A stretch of DNA of 54,515 nt from an uncultured bacterium (GTDB taxonomy: Bacteria > Patescibacteriota > Minisyncoccia > Phycocordibacterales > UBA9973): positions 1-54,515 of the forward strand of contig CALAYS010000111.1 in the NCBI GenBank assembly GCA_937895515.1, in the 5' to 3' direction. Made by a program: the position numbers and the translations under genes. Below the pieces are notes generated by a model. That model was not told where the DNA came from, did not search any database, and saw only the letters and a list, made by a program, of their open reading frames with translations. Below are positions 23,085-30,391 of this stretch, one piece after another; position 1 is the stretch's first letter; each line of letters starts with the position of its first letter.

Positions 23085-23321
23085 CTACAAGTACAAGCTT
23101 GTGTGCTCATCGACAACATTAAGAACGTATTCATCGCTAAGACCTTTAAGGGTCTGGAAGTGAAAAGTTGATCCTTCGCTAGAACATGCAACCAAGGTGT
23201 CGAAATTGTTGTGAAACTTAATATAGGCTACAACTTTAACAGTCGGCCTTTTCTTAAGAAAACATTCAACAATATCGCCTTCTTCAATTACATTTCCGTG
23301 CTTATCTTTGATCTGGGCCAT
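23085..23321 (-). CDS. hypothetical protein, 78 aa, YopX-like opening
   Basis: The start IKDKHGNVIEEGDIVECFLK resembles the 'D..G..I.EGDIV' opening of small phage beta-barrel proteins such as YopX-type domains. The rest is strand-rich (TVKVVAYIKFHNNFDTLVAC). It is placed right after the stop of the upstream gene. Function unknown. Confidence 0.65.
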   Translation of the reverse strand: MAQIKDKHGNVIEEGDIVECFLKKRPTVKVVAYIKFHNNFDTLVACSSEGSTFHFQTLKGLSDEYVLNVVDEHTSLYL

Positions 23322-23684
23322 TTAGTGTCTTATTGAACCTTGGTTTGAGTTGATTAGTAACAGGTTATGAACTGGACAGTCTGCTGCAAATATACGCATA
23401 TCTGTTCCAAATAAATCCATGTTGTCAATTTTTGGACATGTGCACTGTGGCACTCTGTACCAATAACGATGTTTTTTTGGGTCTATTTCGAATTTCCATA
23501 TTCTTTGAAGGTCATATTCTATTCCTTCGACCTGCATTGCAAGTGCTGCTAATTCTTTTGAGGAAAGAGACTCGTTTTTCATATTATCAAATACGTCGAA
23601 AAGTTCTTCGTATTTTGCATCAAGCTGTATTCTTTCTTCTTCTGATAATTCTTGACTATCAGCCAATGATTCATTGTAGTGCAT
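23322..23684 (-). CDS. conserved phage hypothetical protein, 120 aa
   Basis: A helical N-terminal half (SEEERIQLDAKYEELFDVFD) is followed by RYWYRVPQCTCPKIDNMDLF and a second Cys/His pair in CPVHNLLL. The CTCPK.DN...CP.H pattern recurs in many phage proteins and should bind a metal. No activity is known to me. Confidence 0.72.
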   Translation of the reverse strand: MHYNESLADSQELSEEERIQLDAKYEELFDVFDNMKNESLSSKELAALAMQVEGIEYDLQRIWKFEIDPKKHRYWYRVPQCTCPKIDNMDLFGTDMRIFAADCPVHNLLLINSNQGSIRH

Positions 23685-23760
23685 TATTTTAAATCTTCTT
23701 TGTATTATTAGTATGCTTTAATACATACATGTATTTTGTTTATTTATTGTCTTGTGAATA

Positions 23761-23844
23761 GTCATACATTGCATTAAATACTAGTTGTAAAATTCCCATA
23801 TCTGCGTATACTATATGTCTATAACACCTAGTCATACATTTGAC
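23761..23844 (+). promoter_or_regulatory. promoter region with GTCATAC repeats ahead of the 80-aa gene
   Basis: GTCATACATT occurs at 23761 and again at 23831, where it extends to the inverted repeat GTCATACATTTGAC. Between them TTGTAA, 16 bases and TATACT (about 23785-23812) form a sigma70-like promoter pointing at the gene at 23881. The same GTCATAC inverted repeat lies ahead of two minus-strand genes (28240, 30269), so it is likely a shared operator. Confidence 0.5.
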
Positions 23845-23880
23845 TTAAAAATATTTTTAACAATTAAAGGAACCTAAATT

Positions 23881-24123
23881 ATGACTCCTAACAAGAAGCC
23901 ACAATCACCAGCCGCAAAGGACGGACAACTAGAAGCAATTCAACAACTAGCAGCAGTTATTGAAGCACATGATCAAGTTATATTCCAATCAATTATTGGC
24001 ATGAATGTTATACAGCGCATTCTTATTGATAAAGGAATTGTAACAATTGAAGAAGTTGATCAAATTGCAACCGAAGAAGCAGAAGCTTTTAAGACGAGAA
24101 TAGAACAAGCTATTTCAAATTAA
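23881..24123 (+). CDS. 80-aa plus-strand protein with its own promoter and terminator
   Basis: It follows TTAAAGGAACCTAAATT and starts MTPNKKPQSPAAKDGQLEAI. The protein is mostly helical (EAIQQLAAVIEAHDQVIFQS and EEVDQIATEEAEAFKTRIEQ) and probably dimerises. It is a single-gene transcript on the strand opposite its neighbours, with a sigma70-like promoter and a strong terminator, the layout of an early host-takeover gene. Function unknown. Confidence 0.75.
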   Translation: MTPNKKPQSPAAKDGQLEAIQQLAAVIEAHDQVIFQSIIGMNVIQRILIDKGIVTIEEVDQIATEEAEAFKTRIEQAISN

Positions 24124-24154
24124 ATCTATATATTTAATGTTTTTTTAAACACAA

Positions 24155-24180
24155 GGGCAGCTTTTTAGACTGCCCTTTTT
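24155..24180. terminator. bidirectional terminator between convergent genes
   Basis: GGGCAG/CTGCCC stem with loop CTTTTTAGA, flanked by T-rich sequence on the plus side and A-rich on the other. It separates the 80-aa gene from the polymerase gene running towards it. Confidence 0.85.
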
Positions 24181-24183
24181 GTT

Positions 24184-27100
24184 TTAACCAAACATCTTCA
24201 TAATGTCATCATCGGCATCAGAACTAAAATCACCAATAGACTTATTTGCTTTTTTGGCAAACTTATCGTAAACAAAGTTATTTGAAGCAGCATCGCTCAT
24301 GACTTTGTTGTTGGCAAAAAGCTCTTTTACAAGTGATCCAAAGAAGGTGTTATTCGCAATAAGCTCAAACACTTCCTTGACATTCAAAGTTCCAGCCTTA
24401 ATCAGTTCCTCTTCCTGAGAGAAGTTCGGCTTAGTTCCTTTATTGTACAAGCTGATAAAAGACTTAATGCCTTTAAGAATGGACGTTTGTTTTGCCCACT
24501 CAACAACCTCCATGATGACATTTGAATAACGCGGAGACAATTCAAATTCCTTGATCAGTTTTTCAGAAACAATCTTCAGGTTTTGAGCCTTTGTCATGTT
24601 GTCCAAGTAATAGATCTCGAAATGAGAACTGCCACCTTCCATATGCTTGATAGCATTGATAACATATTCTTCCACAAGACGTGTATAGACGTATGAAATC
24701 TGGCTAATTTGATCGGCCGAAATTGATGAAGGTGCACAGCTGGATTTACGTTTCCAGGGAGCAATATACTTTTGATACATTGCATCTTCTGCAGTACCTT
24801 TCATCAAGCAAAGGGATTGATACATCTGCATAACCGCATACAGGGTCCAAATGTCCTGAGTAGCAGAACCAATATTGGATTTTGCAATAGCTGCATTTAC
24901 CAAATATTCCGGATAAGTCTTAGGGTTTTGATTGTCAAACTGCATAGGCAGCTTATACAATTTATATACCGGCTCATCATAGAGTTCCGCATTGCTGTCA
25001 AATTCCTTTTTGTAATATTCAGTCGTCCATTTTGCCTCATTATAGGCAACATTTTCCAGTTTAAATTCCTCAAGGATTTTTTGACCTTCTCCATGAGGAA
25101 CAAACAATGGCAAGAGATCACCATCATTATCAGAATGTTGAATTAACGTAAGATAAGGGCTGATAACGATAGACTGTCTGCAATACTTGCCAGACAAATG
25201 CATTTCGGGATCAACACCTACGGATTCAAGATACTGATTAAACTTTACTTCATCCCAGATGCGAACTTTTGCAACCTGAGTTTTCCACAGTGCAGGATTA
25301 CGAATTGCGAGTCCGTAAATTTCCTTATCGCCCATCGCAAGAGCCCCGAGGTGTTTATTCTCGAAAATTCCTGAAGAGACATGAGCCTGGATGTTATAAT
25401 AAATATCGCGGTCATAAATAACCACAACATCCCATGGAACAAGATGATCTGTTACTTGCTTCATGTTAACACCCATAACAGAAGGCTTAATAAGAGCCTG
25501 TGCCATGGTCATTCCCTTTTCTTCATTGCGATAAAGCATGCCTTCAACTTCTTCCATATAGGAGTCGTATTGGGTCTTTTTACCGGTCTTATTCCATACA
25601 AAACCGATATTATACTGACCATTCTCTTCATTGCGTACCGTCAAATTACCGATGATACGAGAAATGATAGAGATGATCATTGGGTAGACAAAGATACCAT
25701 TCGGCAGCTGCCCTTTAATTGCAGAAAGCATTTGACCGGATGGCATGCGAATCATTGGTCCACCATAACGACGCATGTCAATATAGAACCCTTTATTGTA
25801 ATCAGGGTTAAACAAGCGTGAATCAGTGTCCCAACGACTTTGTGAAGTTGTTATCAAATCAGCCTTATTGAAAACTTCACGAATTTCAGAAGGTGTGTAG
25901 ACAGGAAGGGATTCTTGGTATGCAAAAACTCCAGATTTATCAATCAAAATCTTATGAAGCTCAAGCGCAATATCCTTAGAACGTTGATCAATACAATCGT
26001 TCCAAATGAAATTGAACAAGCGCTTGTCAGACTGCATTTCCAGATACTTGCCAACCTCAAACATAAAGTTCTGAGGCTTGAACTTAGCATACATGGAACC
26101 GATTTCAGTGACATAGTATTCAATATATCCTGCCCACACGTATTTAACATTACCGTGTGGATCGACATATTTAACCCTGTCAATTTTTGAAGCAGCCAGG
26201 TTAATTTCTTGCTGTGATAAGCTCCTTAGGTAGGAATGACCATTTTGGTAATAGCCAAGTTTGTGTGCAAGTGCAGCCCGTGCAGCTACAATTGTATTCT
26301 GTTTGCCCTTTACTGCATTCATGCCAGTAATGAGTTGAACCGGAAGCAAGCGGCCATCAGCCATTTCAAGGTGTCCAAGAGATTTCTTGGTTTTTGTAAA
26401 ACCCTTGATGCCAAATGGGTTAACAATACGAGCATTACCTGCCTCGATATATGTGTTAACAACAATTTTTGCAGACTGATTAATATCGTCATGCATGATT
26501 GAAGTAACAACACCACCTTTGATTCCATGGATAACAACATCCTTTTCATCAAGGTCTTTACCAAGAACAATACGGCCATCACGCGCCTTGGTTCCAACTT
26601 CACATGTAACATCAGAAAACTGTTGATGTACAATTTTACGTTTGATAATAAGAGTTGCAGCGAGATCTTCGCTTTGCTCAATTTCACCAAACATAAAACG
26701 ACCAGTATCAAGTTCCATGTCGTCAAACACGATTACAGCCCCAATAAGGCCGTTATCTTTTGCAACCATCTTACCATCAACGTTGATGTAATCTTGCTCA
26801 TAAATGGGCTTTTTGATAGGATTAAGAGCCTCAAAACAATCCCCAAGCACATGAGTCTTAAGACGTGCAGGGATATTTTGCTTCAGAGGAAAGATCGTAC
26901 CAACATATGGTGCTTCAGAATCGCGTTGATTATAAAAATAACCAGGAGACTTGAACAGATCATTACCATTAAAGGCAACAATCTTGGAGCCAGACTCAAG
27001 CATGCTTTCCGATCCCGGATGCATTTTGATATCAGACATTACAGACTTCAGTGATTCTTTTTGCGGGTGACGCAGAATCAATTCCCCCATAGGGTATGAA

Positions 27101-27711
27101 GTTCCATTTCCTGTAATGGTATAAGGGCGCAACCAATCCAAACGTTGCAAATTGGTCTTTTTATCAAAGGCCTCAATAACAACATATGTATTAAGTGACT
27201 TCATCTTGGCGTTGTAAGACACCGGTGTGTTGAAATCAACATAACGACGCAAATTGGAAATGTCTTTGTTAAGAAGACCAATCCATTGATTCGTATAGTT
27301 GAGGAAGAATGTTGCACGATGCTGAATAATGGCATAGAGAACTTGATTCTGATTAAGCACCAGAAAAGATTCATTGCCAAAGTAATCAGGACGCTTCATA
27401 CCAGTAGGAACAACTGTTGAAGCTTGAAACATGAATTTGGGATAGAAAGCTCCAAACTTATCCGGATTATAAATAAACTCCGGAATTTTGATAGTCCTTT
27501 CAAATTGATTATCGGGATTAACAAAGATAAGCTCCAAGTCATTAGTAGCAGAAATCTGCACCTGAAACATGGCATCAAATCCTTGCGGAATAAGATATTT
27601 TACTGCGTCTTCAATAGACAGATTGTTCGGGATATTTGGAATATCACGAATACCAATCATGTTGCCGACTTTCACGCTTTGAATCTGTACACGGTTGTTA
27701 GCGTTCGACAT
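24184..27711 (-). CDS. RNA polymerase-like protein with DxDGD motif (first of two)
   Basis: This protein of about 1,175 aa has QHSDNDGDLLPLF near residues 857-869, the double-psi beta-barrel motif that holds the catalytic magnesium in multisubunit and YonO/QDE-1-type RNA polymerases (NADFDGD in host beta'). About 57 residues earlier is LAIRNPALWKTQV, matching the R-x-P-T-L element that precedes the motif in beta'. A candidate first barrel lies near residues 400-480 (GKDLDEKDVVIHGIKGG and NPFGIKGFTKTKKS). It would thus be a single-chain polymerase that copies phage DNA. The ATG at 27711 has AAGGA upstream; a GTG at 27744 is less likely. Two promoter-like elements lie upstream. A second such protein is at 43138-46737. 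Confidence 0.75.
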   Translation of the reverse strand: MSNANNRVQIQSVKVGNMIGIRDIPNIPNNLSIEDAVKYLIPQGFDAMFQVQISATNDLELIFVNPDNQFERTIKIPEFIYNPDKFGAFYPKFMFQASTVVPTGMKRPDYFGNESFLVLNQNQVLYAIIQHRATFFLNYTNQWIGLLNKDISNLRRYVDFNTPVSYNAKMKSLNTYVVIEAFDKKTNLQRLDWLRPYTITGNGTSYPMGELILRHPQKESLKSVMSDIKMHPGSESMLESGSKIVAFNGNDLFKSPGYFYNQRDSEAPYVGTIFPLKQNIPARLKTHVLGDCFEALNPIKKPIYEQDYINVDGKMVAKDNGLIGAVIVFDDMELDTGRFMFGEIEQSEDLAATLIIKRKIVHQQFSDVTCEVGTKARDGRIVLGKDLDEKDVVIHGIKGGVVTSIMHDDINQSAKIVVNTYIEAGNARIVNPFGIKGFTKTKKSLGHLEMADGRLLPVQLITGMNAVKGKQNTIVAARAALAHKLGYYQNGHSYLRSLSQQEINLAASKIDRVKYVDPHGNVKYVWAGYIEYYVTEIGSMYAKFKPQNFMFEVGKYLEMQSDKRLFNFIWNDCIDQRSKDIALELHKILIDKSGVFAYQESLPVYTPSEIREVFNKADLITTSQSRWDTDSRLFNPDYNKGFYIDMRRYGGPMIRMPSGQMLSAIKGQLPNGIFVYPMIISIISRIIGNLTVRNEENGQYNIGFVWNKTGKKTQYDSYMEEVEGMLYRNEEKGMTMAQALIKPSVMGVNMKQVTDHLVPWDVVVIYDRDIYYNIQAHVSSGIFENKHLGALAMGDKEIYGLAIRNPALWKTQVAKVRIWDEVKFNQYLESVGVDPEMHLSGKYCRQSIVISPYLTLIQHSDNDGDLLPLFVPHGEGQKILEEFKLENVAYNEAKWTTEYYKKEFDSNAELYDEPVYKLYKLPMQFDNQNPKTYPEYLVNAAIAKSNIGSATQDIWTLYAVMQMYQSLCLMKGTAEDAMYQKYIAPWKRKSSCAPSSISADQISQISYVYTRLVEEYVINAIKHMEGGSSHFEIYYLDNMTKAQNLKIVSEKLIKEFELSPRYSNVIMEVVEWAKQTSILKGIKSFISLYNKGTKPNFSQEEELIKAGTLNVKEVFELIANNTFFGSLVKELFANNKVMSDAASNNFVYDKFAKKANKSIGDFSSDADDDIMKMFG

Positions 27712-27842
27712 GAAAACAAATCCTTCTATGTTTCCGGATCTCACATGTTATATATAGTTGTGAGTCCAGATATTTTTTGACATCTGCATAAAAGCAGACC
27801 CCTCTACGCTGATTAAGAATAAATAATCAGTGAGCAAAAAAA

Positions 27843-27885
27843 TTTTAACAGTTTATATGTCGTATTTATTTTAACAGTTTTTATA
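27843..27885 (-). promoter_or_regulatory. tandem phage promoter-like elements
   Basis: Two copies of TTTTAACAGTTT (27843-27854 and 27869-27880; AAACTGTTAAAA on the coding strand) stand 26 bases apart ahead of the first polymerase gene. Downstream the leader can form CTGATTA/TAATCAG and TCTGC/GCAGA hairpins. This is the only gene with the element in tandem. Confidence 0.6.
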
Positions 27886-27937
27886 GGCAAAACTTAATAC
27901 GTCATCCATGACATAGAATTCCTTTAAAAACAGTTAG

Positions 27938-28177
27938 TTATATTTCGTGAAAGAGTCGCAAGCATCCGCTCGCACCCTTTTGATATGAAATGAACATACA
28001 GTCAATTTCAACTGGATCGAATCCTTCCAGATCAATAGAACTGATGTCTTCTTTGAATTGTTCAAGGTCTCTAAATTTCTCTTCCGCAATAACTTTAAGC
28101 TTGCGATAAGAATTAGAAGTACCAAGAACAACAGAGATACATTCACCGTGTCGTGAAGCAATGGCAAGTGCATACAT
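27938..28177 (-). CDS. hypothetical protein, 79 aa
   Basis: It begins MYALAIASRHGECISVVLGT after AGGTAACATC, with a strand-rich start and a helical middle (LKVIAEEKFRDLEQFKEDIS). The end contains a lone Cys (SGCLRLFHEI). Its upstream region holds the GTCATACGTGTGAC inverted repeat. Not recognised. Confidence 0.66.
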   Translation of the reverse strand: MYALAIASRHGECISVVLGTSNSYRKLKVIAEEKFRDLEQFKEDISSIDLEGFDPVEIDCMFISYQKGASGCLRLFHEI

Positions 28178-28239
28178 GATGTTACCTGTCTGTGTGTTTG
28201 GCTTCGTGCCAAGTGAAGATGTATTGCATTAACCGTCAA

Positions 28240-28253
28240 GTCATACGTGTGAC
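28240..28253. promoter_or_regulatory. inverted-repeat operator GTCATACGTGTGAC
   Basis: A near-perfect palindrome embedded in TCAAGTCATACGTGTGACAT. A close relative, TCAAGTCATACATGACAT, lies at 30265-30282 and shorter forms at 23761 and 23831. Each is upstream of a different transcription unit. A TTGAC adjoining it may be a promoter -35 element. An XRE-type regulator encoded at 36714 is a candidate binder. Confidence 0.45.
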
Positions 28254-28330
28254 ATGGTTACGCTATCTATCACTTTCATAGTTATAACATCTAGGGCCCT
28301 ATGAATTAACACAAGGCCCTTGATGAATAA

Positions 28331-28624
28331 TCAAACTGGTATAGCTTCACCGTCAATGACAGTGTCGCTGCCTTTTGTTTCCGGCGTTTGACTATCCTCC
28401 CTGAGACGTCCACCGCCAAAGTCAATTGCAACCAGAAGCACAAGAGCGAACAGCATAACTATCGGCATAAGATGTGCCAATATGTCCAACACAACAGCCC
28501 AGCAAAGTGCCTTGCCAGCAGACAATTCCTTCGAACCATCTTCATAGACGGTATAGAAGCAGAAATTGCGGAACTTGCCGACCTTCATTGCGCCATTTTT
28601 GGCTTTGTTAACAATGTTGTTCAT
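28331..28624 (-). CDS. membrane protein, 97 aa
   Basis: The ATG at 28624 follows CGGTGATTATC. A basic first third (NKAKNGAMKVGKFRNF) precedes one long hydrophobic segment (VLDILAHLMPIVMLFALVLL), and the C-terminal 30 residues are polar. It is one of four consecutive membrane-protein genes (28331-29677). Function unknown. Confidence 0.65.
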   Translation of the reverse strand: MNNIVNKAKNGAMKVGKFRNFCFYTVYEDGSKELSAGKALCWAVVLDILAHLMPIVMLFALVLLVAIDFGGGRLREDSQTPETKGSDTVIDGEAIPV

Positions 28625-28657
28625 GATAATCACCGTAAGCATGTAAAAAGGCTTAAA

Positions 28658-28879
28658 TCAAACAGAGGACATGGAAGATGAAATCCATTTCCACATGCCG
28701 ATAATAAGCCAAAGGATGATGAAGATTTCAAACATTCCGAGAAGGAACATCGGATTGAAAATAACCGTATATGCAACAATGGCGGCAAGAATACCAATCT
28801 TGCCATAGGAAATTTCCCCATTGGCATTGCGAATGAAAATGGTGGACAAAGCACCATTATTCGAGTTTTTCGTAGACAT
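28658..28879 (-). CDS. membrane protein, 73 aa
   Basis: AAGGTGACTTT precedes the ATG at 28879. A short polar start (MSTKNSNNGALSTIFIRN) is followed by two hydrophobic segments, IGILAAIVAYTVIFNPMFLL and MFEIFIILWLIIGMW. Unknown function; likely co-expressed with its neighbours. Confidence 0.66.
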   Translation of the reverse strand: MSTKNSNNGALSTIFIRNANGEISYGKIGILAAIVAYTVIFNPMFLLGMFEIFIILWLIIGMWKWISSSMSSV

Positions 28880-28889
28880 AAAGTCACCT

Positions 28890-29249
28890 TTATACTGAAG
28901 AGTTTGCAGCATCGGGATGCAGATGAAACAATGCAAGTTCCATCCATGTATTGGTTGTGCCCATGATGACGTTATCACGTCTAATCACAGCACGTTTTTG
29001 AGACATTTGACGCAATGAATCAGTTGCCATTTTGCCAGCCATTAATATTGCACCGAAGGACAATTTAATAGCATGCCAAGCATTTGATAATTCGGCACCA
29101 GACCAAATTAATTTCCACATGCGCCACAGATTAACAAAGAATTGCTTAATCCAGAAACAAGAGTCACTGATAAAATCAGCAACCCTTGTGGTTGTTAATA
29201 CGATCCAGGCAAAGATAATGCCTAGGATACGATAGATTTTCATTGTCAT
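28890..29249 (-). CDS. membrane-associated protein, 119 aa
   Basis: An N-terminal hydrophobic helix (MTMKIYRILGIIFAWIVL) is followed by an aromatic amphipathic stretch (FWIKQFFVNLWRMWKLIW) and a polar end. GGAG lies eight bases before the ATG, which overlaps the upstream stop (ATGA). Unknown function. Confidence 0.66.
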   Translation of the reverse strand: MTMKIYRILGIIFAWIVLTTTRVADFISDSCFWIKQFFVNLWRMWKLIWSGAELSNAWHAIKLSFGAILMAGKMATDSLRQMSQKRAVIRRDNVIMGTTNTWMELALFHLHPDAANSSV

Positions 29250-29677
29250 GATACTGACTCCAAATTACCATTCTGCTTTTGGAATCCACCGAAGAATTTA
29301 GAAACAAAATTCCCGATAGATTTAAAAAAGCGGTTGAAGAATCCACCAGCTTTTTCAGAGTCCCAATCAGCAGGATATTCAACCCAGTGCCATTTAAACC
29401 ACGAACCATCAACACGTTCGAGTTTTTTAAACCCAACGATATGTTTCGCAGAATACAGTGCCACCGAGAATATAAATCCAGATATAGCACTAACAATGAT
29501 TCCGGTTATAGAACCAGTGAATCCAAAGTACAGCATTAGTCCAAACGACATTATGATATCAATGACGTATTCATAGCCTAATACTTTTTTCAGCAAAGAC
29601 GTAGACATCTTGCCAATAATACTAAGGAATTCAAAGGCTGTGAACAATGAAGCAATAACAATAATTGTCATGCTCAT
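29246..29677 (-). CDS. membrane protein, 143 aa
   Basis: Three hydrophobic segments can be seen (IIVIASLFTAFEFLSIIG, IIMSFGLMLYFGFTGS and GIIVSAISGFIFSVALY), then a soluble tail with a Trp-rich part (SWFKWHWVEYPADWD). GGAG precedes the ATG at 29677 at eight bases. It opens the four-gene membrane operon. Confidence 0.68.
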   Translation of the reverse strand: MSMTIIVIASLFTAFEFLSIIGKMSTSLLKKVLGYEYVIDIIMSFGLMLYFGFTGSITGIIVSAISGFIFSVALYSAKHIVGFKKLERVDGSWFKWHWVEYPADWDSEKAGGFFNRFFKSIGNFVSKFFGGFQKQNGNLESVS

Positions 29678-29710
29678 CACAGAATCTCCAAAGAATTAAT
29701 TTCAAACAAG

Positions 29711-29720
29711 TTTTAACAGC
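29711..29720 (-). promoter_or_regulatory. partial copy of the phage promoter-like element
   Basis: TTTTAACAGC (GCTGTTAAAA on the coding strand), followed by T-rich CTTGTTTGA as in the other copies, 34 bases ahead of the membrane operon. It adjoins a GCGCA/TGCGC hairpin that may end the upstream transcript. Confidence 0.4.
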
Positions 29721-29747
29721 GCACCATTAAGATGCGCATGTTATTAA

Positions 29748-30185
29748 TCATTCTTCGGGATCAAACCGTTTTTGATTCAATTCCGCATAGGTAAGGTCTT
29801 CATTTTCAATGAGAGCCATAACCGCGTGATAGCTGATGCTTTCGTTACCGAACATGATGATAAGATTTTCATCATCATTAAACATTCCACAAATTGGGAA
29901 TTTGAGGGGACAGTTGCTCCTGCCAATAATGGACAATGTGGTACTTACGTGGTAGATAATTTCCTCTACTTCGTCAGTGGTAATTATTACATCCAGATTA
30001 CGGATGTTTTCAATTCTTGCTTCGTAGTTGTTGAGCTTAAACAGCTCTCTTGTTTTAAGAACAAGAAAGGACTTAAAGTTGTCAAACAACTTTGTAAGAT
30101 CCATATCTTTTATATCTTCAGAAATGTAAGCATACGCTTCAATTTCGAGATCTTTTGAATAGTTTCCAGCAGGTTTTACACGCAT
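29748..30185 (-). CDS. hypothetical protein, 145 aa
   Basis: CGGAG lies eight bases before the ATG at 30185. The protein begins MRVKPAGNYSKDLEIEAYAY and alternates strands and charged helices (LTKLFDNFKSFLVLKTREL, DVIITTDEVEEIIYHVSTT). It resembles nothing I can name. It is a single-gene unit with its own promoter-like element and operator. Confidence 0.66.
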   Translation of the reverse strand: MRVKPAGNYSKDLEIEAYAYISEDIKDMDLTKLFDNFKSFLVLKTRELFKLNNYEARIENIRNLDVIITTDEVEEIIYHVSTTLSIIGRSNCPLKFPICGMFNDDENLIIMFGNESISYHAVMALIENEDLTYAELNQKRFDPEE

Positions 30186-30222
30186 AACATATGCTCCGTG
30201 GTTGTATTTGGTTGACAATAAA

Positions 30223-30280
30223 ATTGTAACAATTACAAATAATTGATTACTTACATTTTTGAGGTCAAGTCATACATGAC
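30223..30280 (-). promoter_or_regulatory. promoter-like element plus GTCATAC operator
   Basis: ATTGTAACAATTA (30223-30235) is a variant of the shared element and is itself palindromic. At 30269-30280 is the inverted repeat GTCATACATGAC within TCAAGTCATACATGACAT, nearly the same 18-mer as at 28236. Both lie ahead of the 145-aa gene. Confidence 0.45.
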
Positions 30281-30303
30281 ATGCTTTATATTTGAAGATA
30301 CTT

Positions 30304-30364
30304 GGCGCTCGCTATGCTTCGCGCCTCGTATTCACTTCGGAACCTTCCGACACGTCCTTGTGTC
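30304..30364 (-). other. three consecutive hairpins downstream of the SSB-like gene's neighbour
   Basis: GGCGC/GCGCC (30304-30325), TCGGAA/TTCCGA (30337-30350) and GACAC/GTGTC (30349-30364) follow each other in the 200-base gap past the end of the SSB-like gene at 30392. None has a clean T tract, so they may stabilise the 3' end of that mRNA rather than terminate it. Confidence 0.45.
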
Positions 30365-30391
30365 AGTGTTGCTGTGACGCAATCTGCCGTT

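Noticed and set aside
25118..25135. DNDGD read as an EF-hand calcium loop
   Set aside because: Flanks do not fit an EF-hand helix-loop-helix, the motif has no paired hand, and the upstream R-x-P-x-L and the equivalent site in the second protein fit a polymerase barrel.
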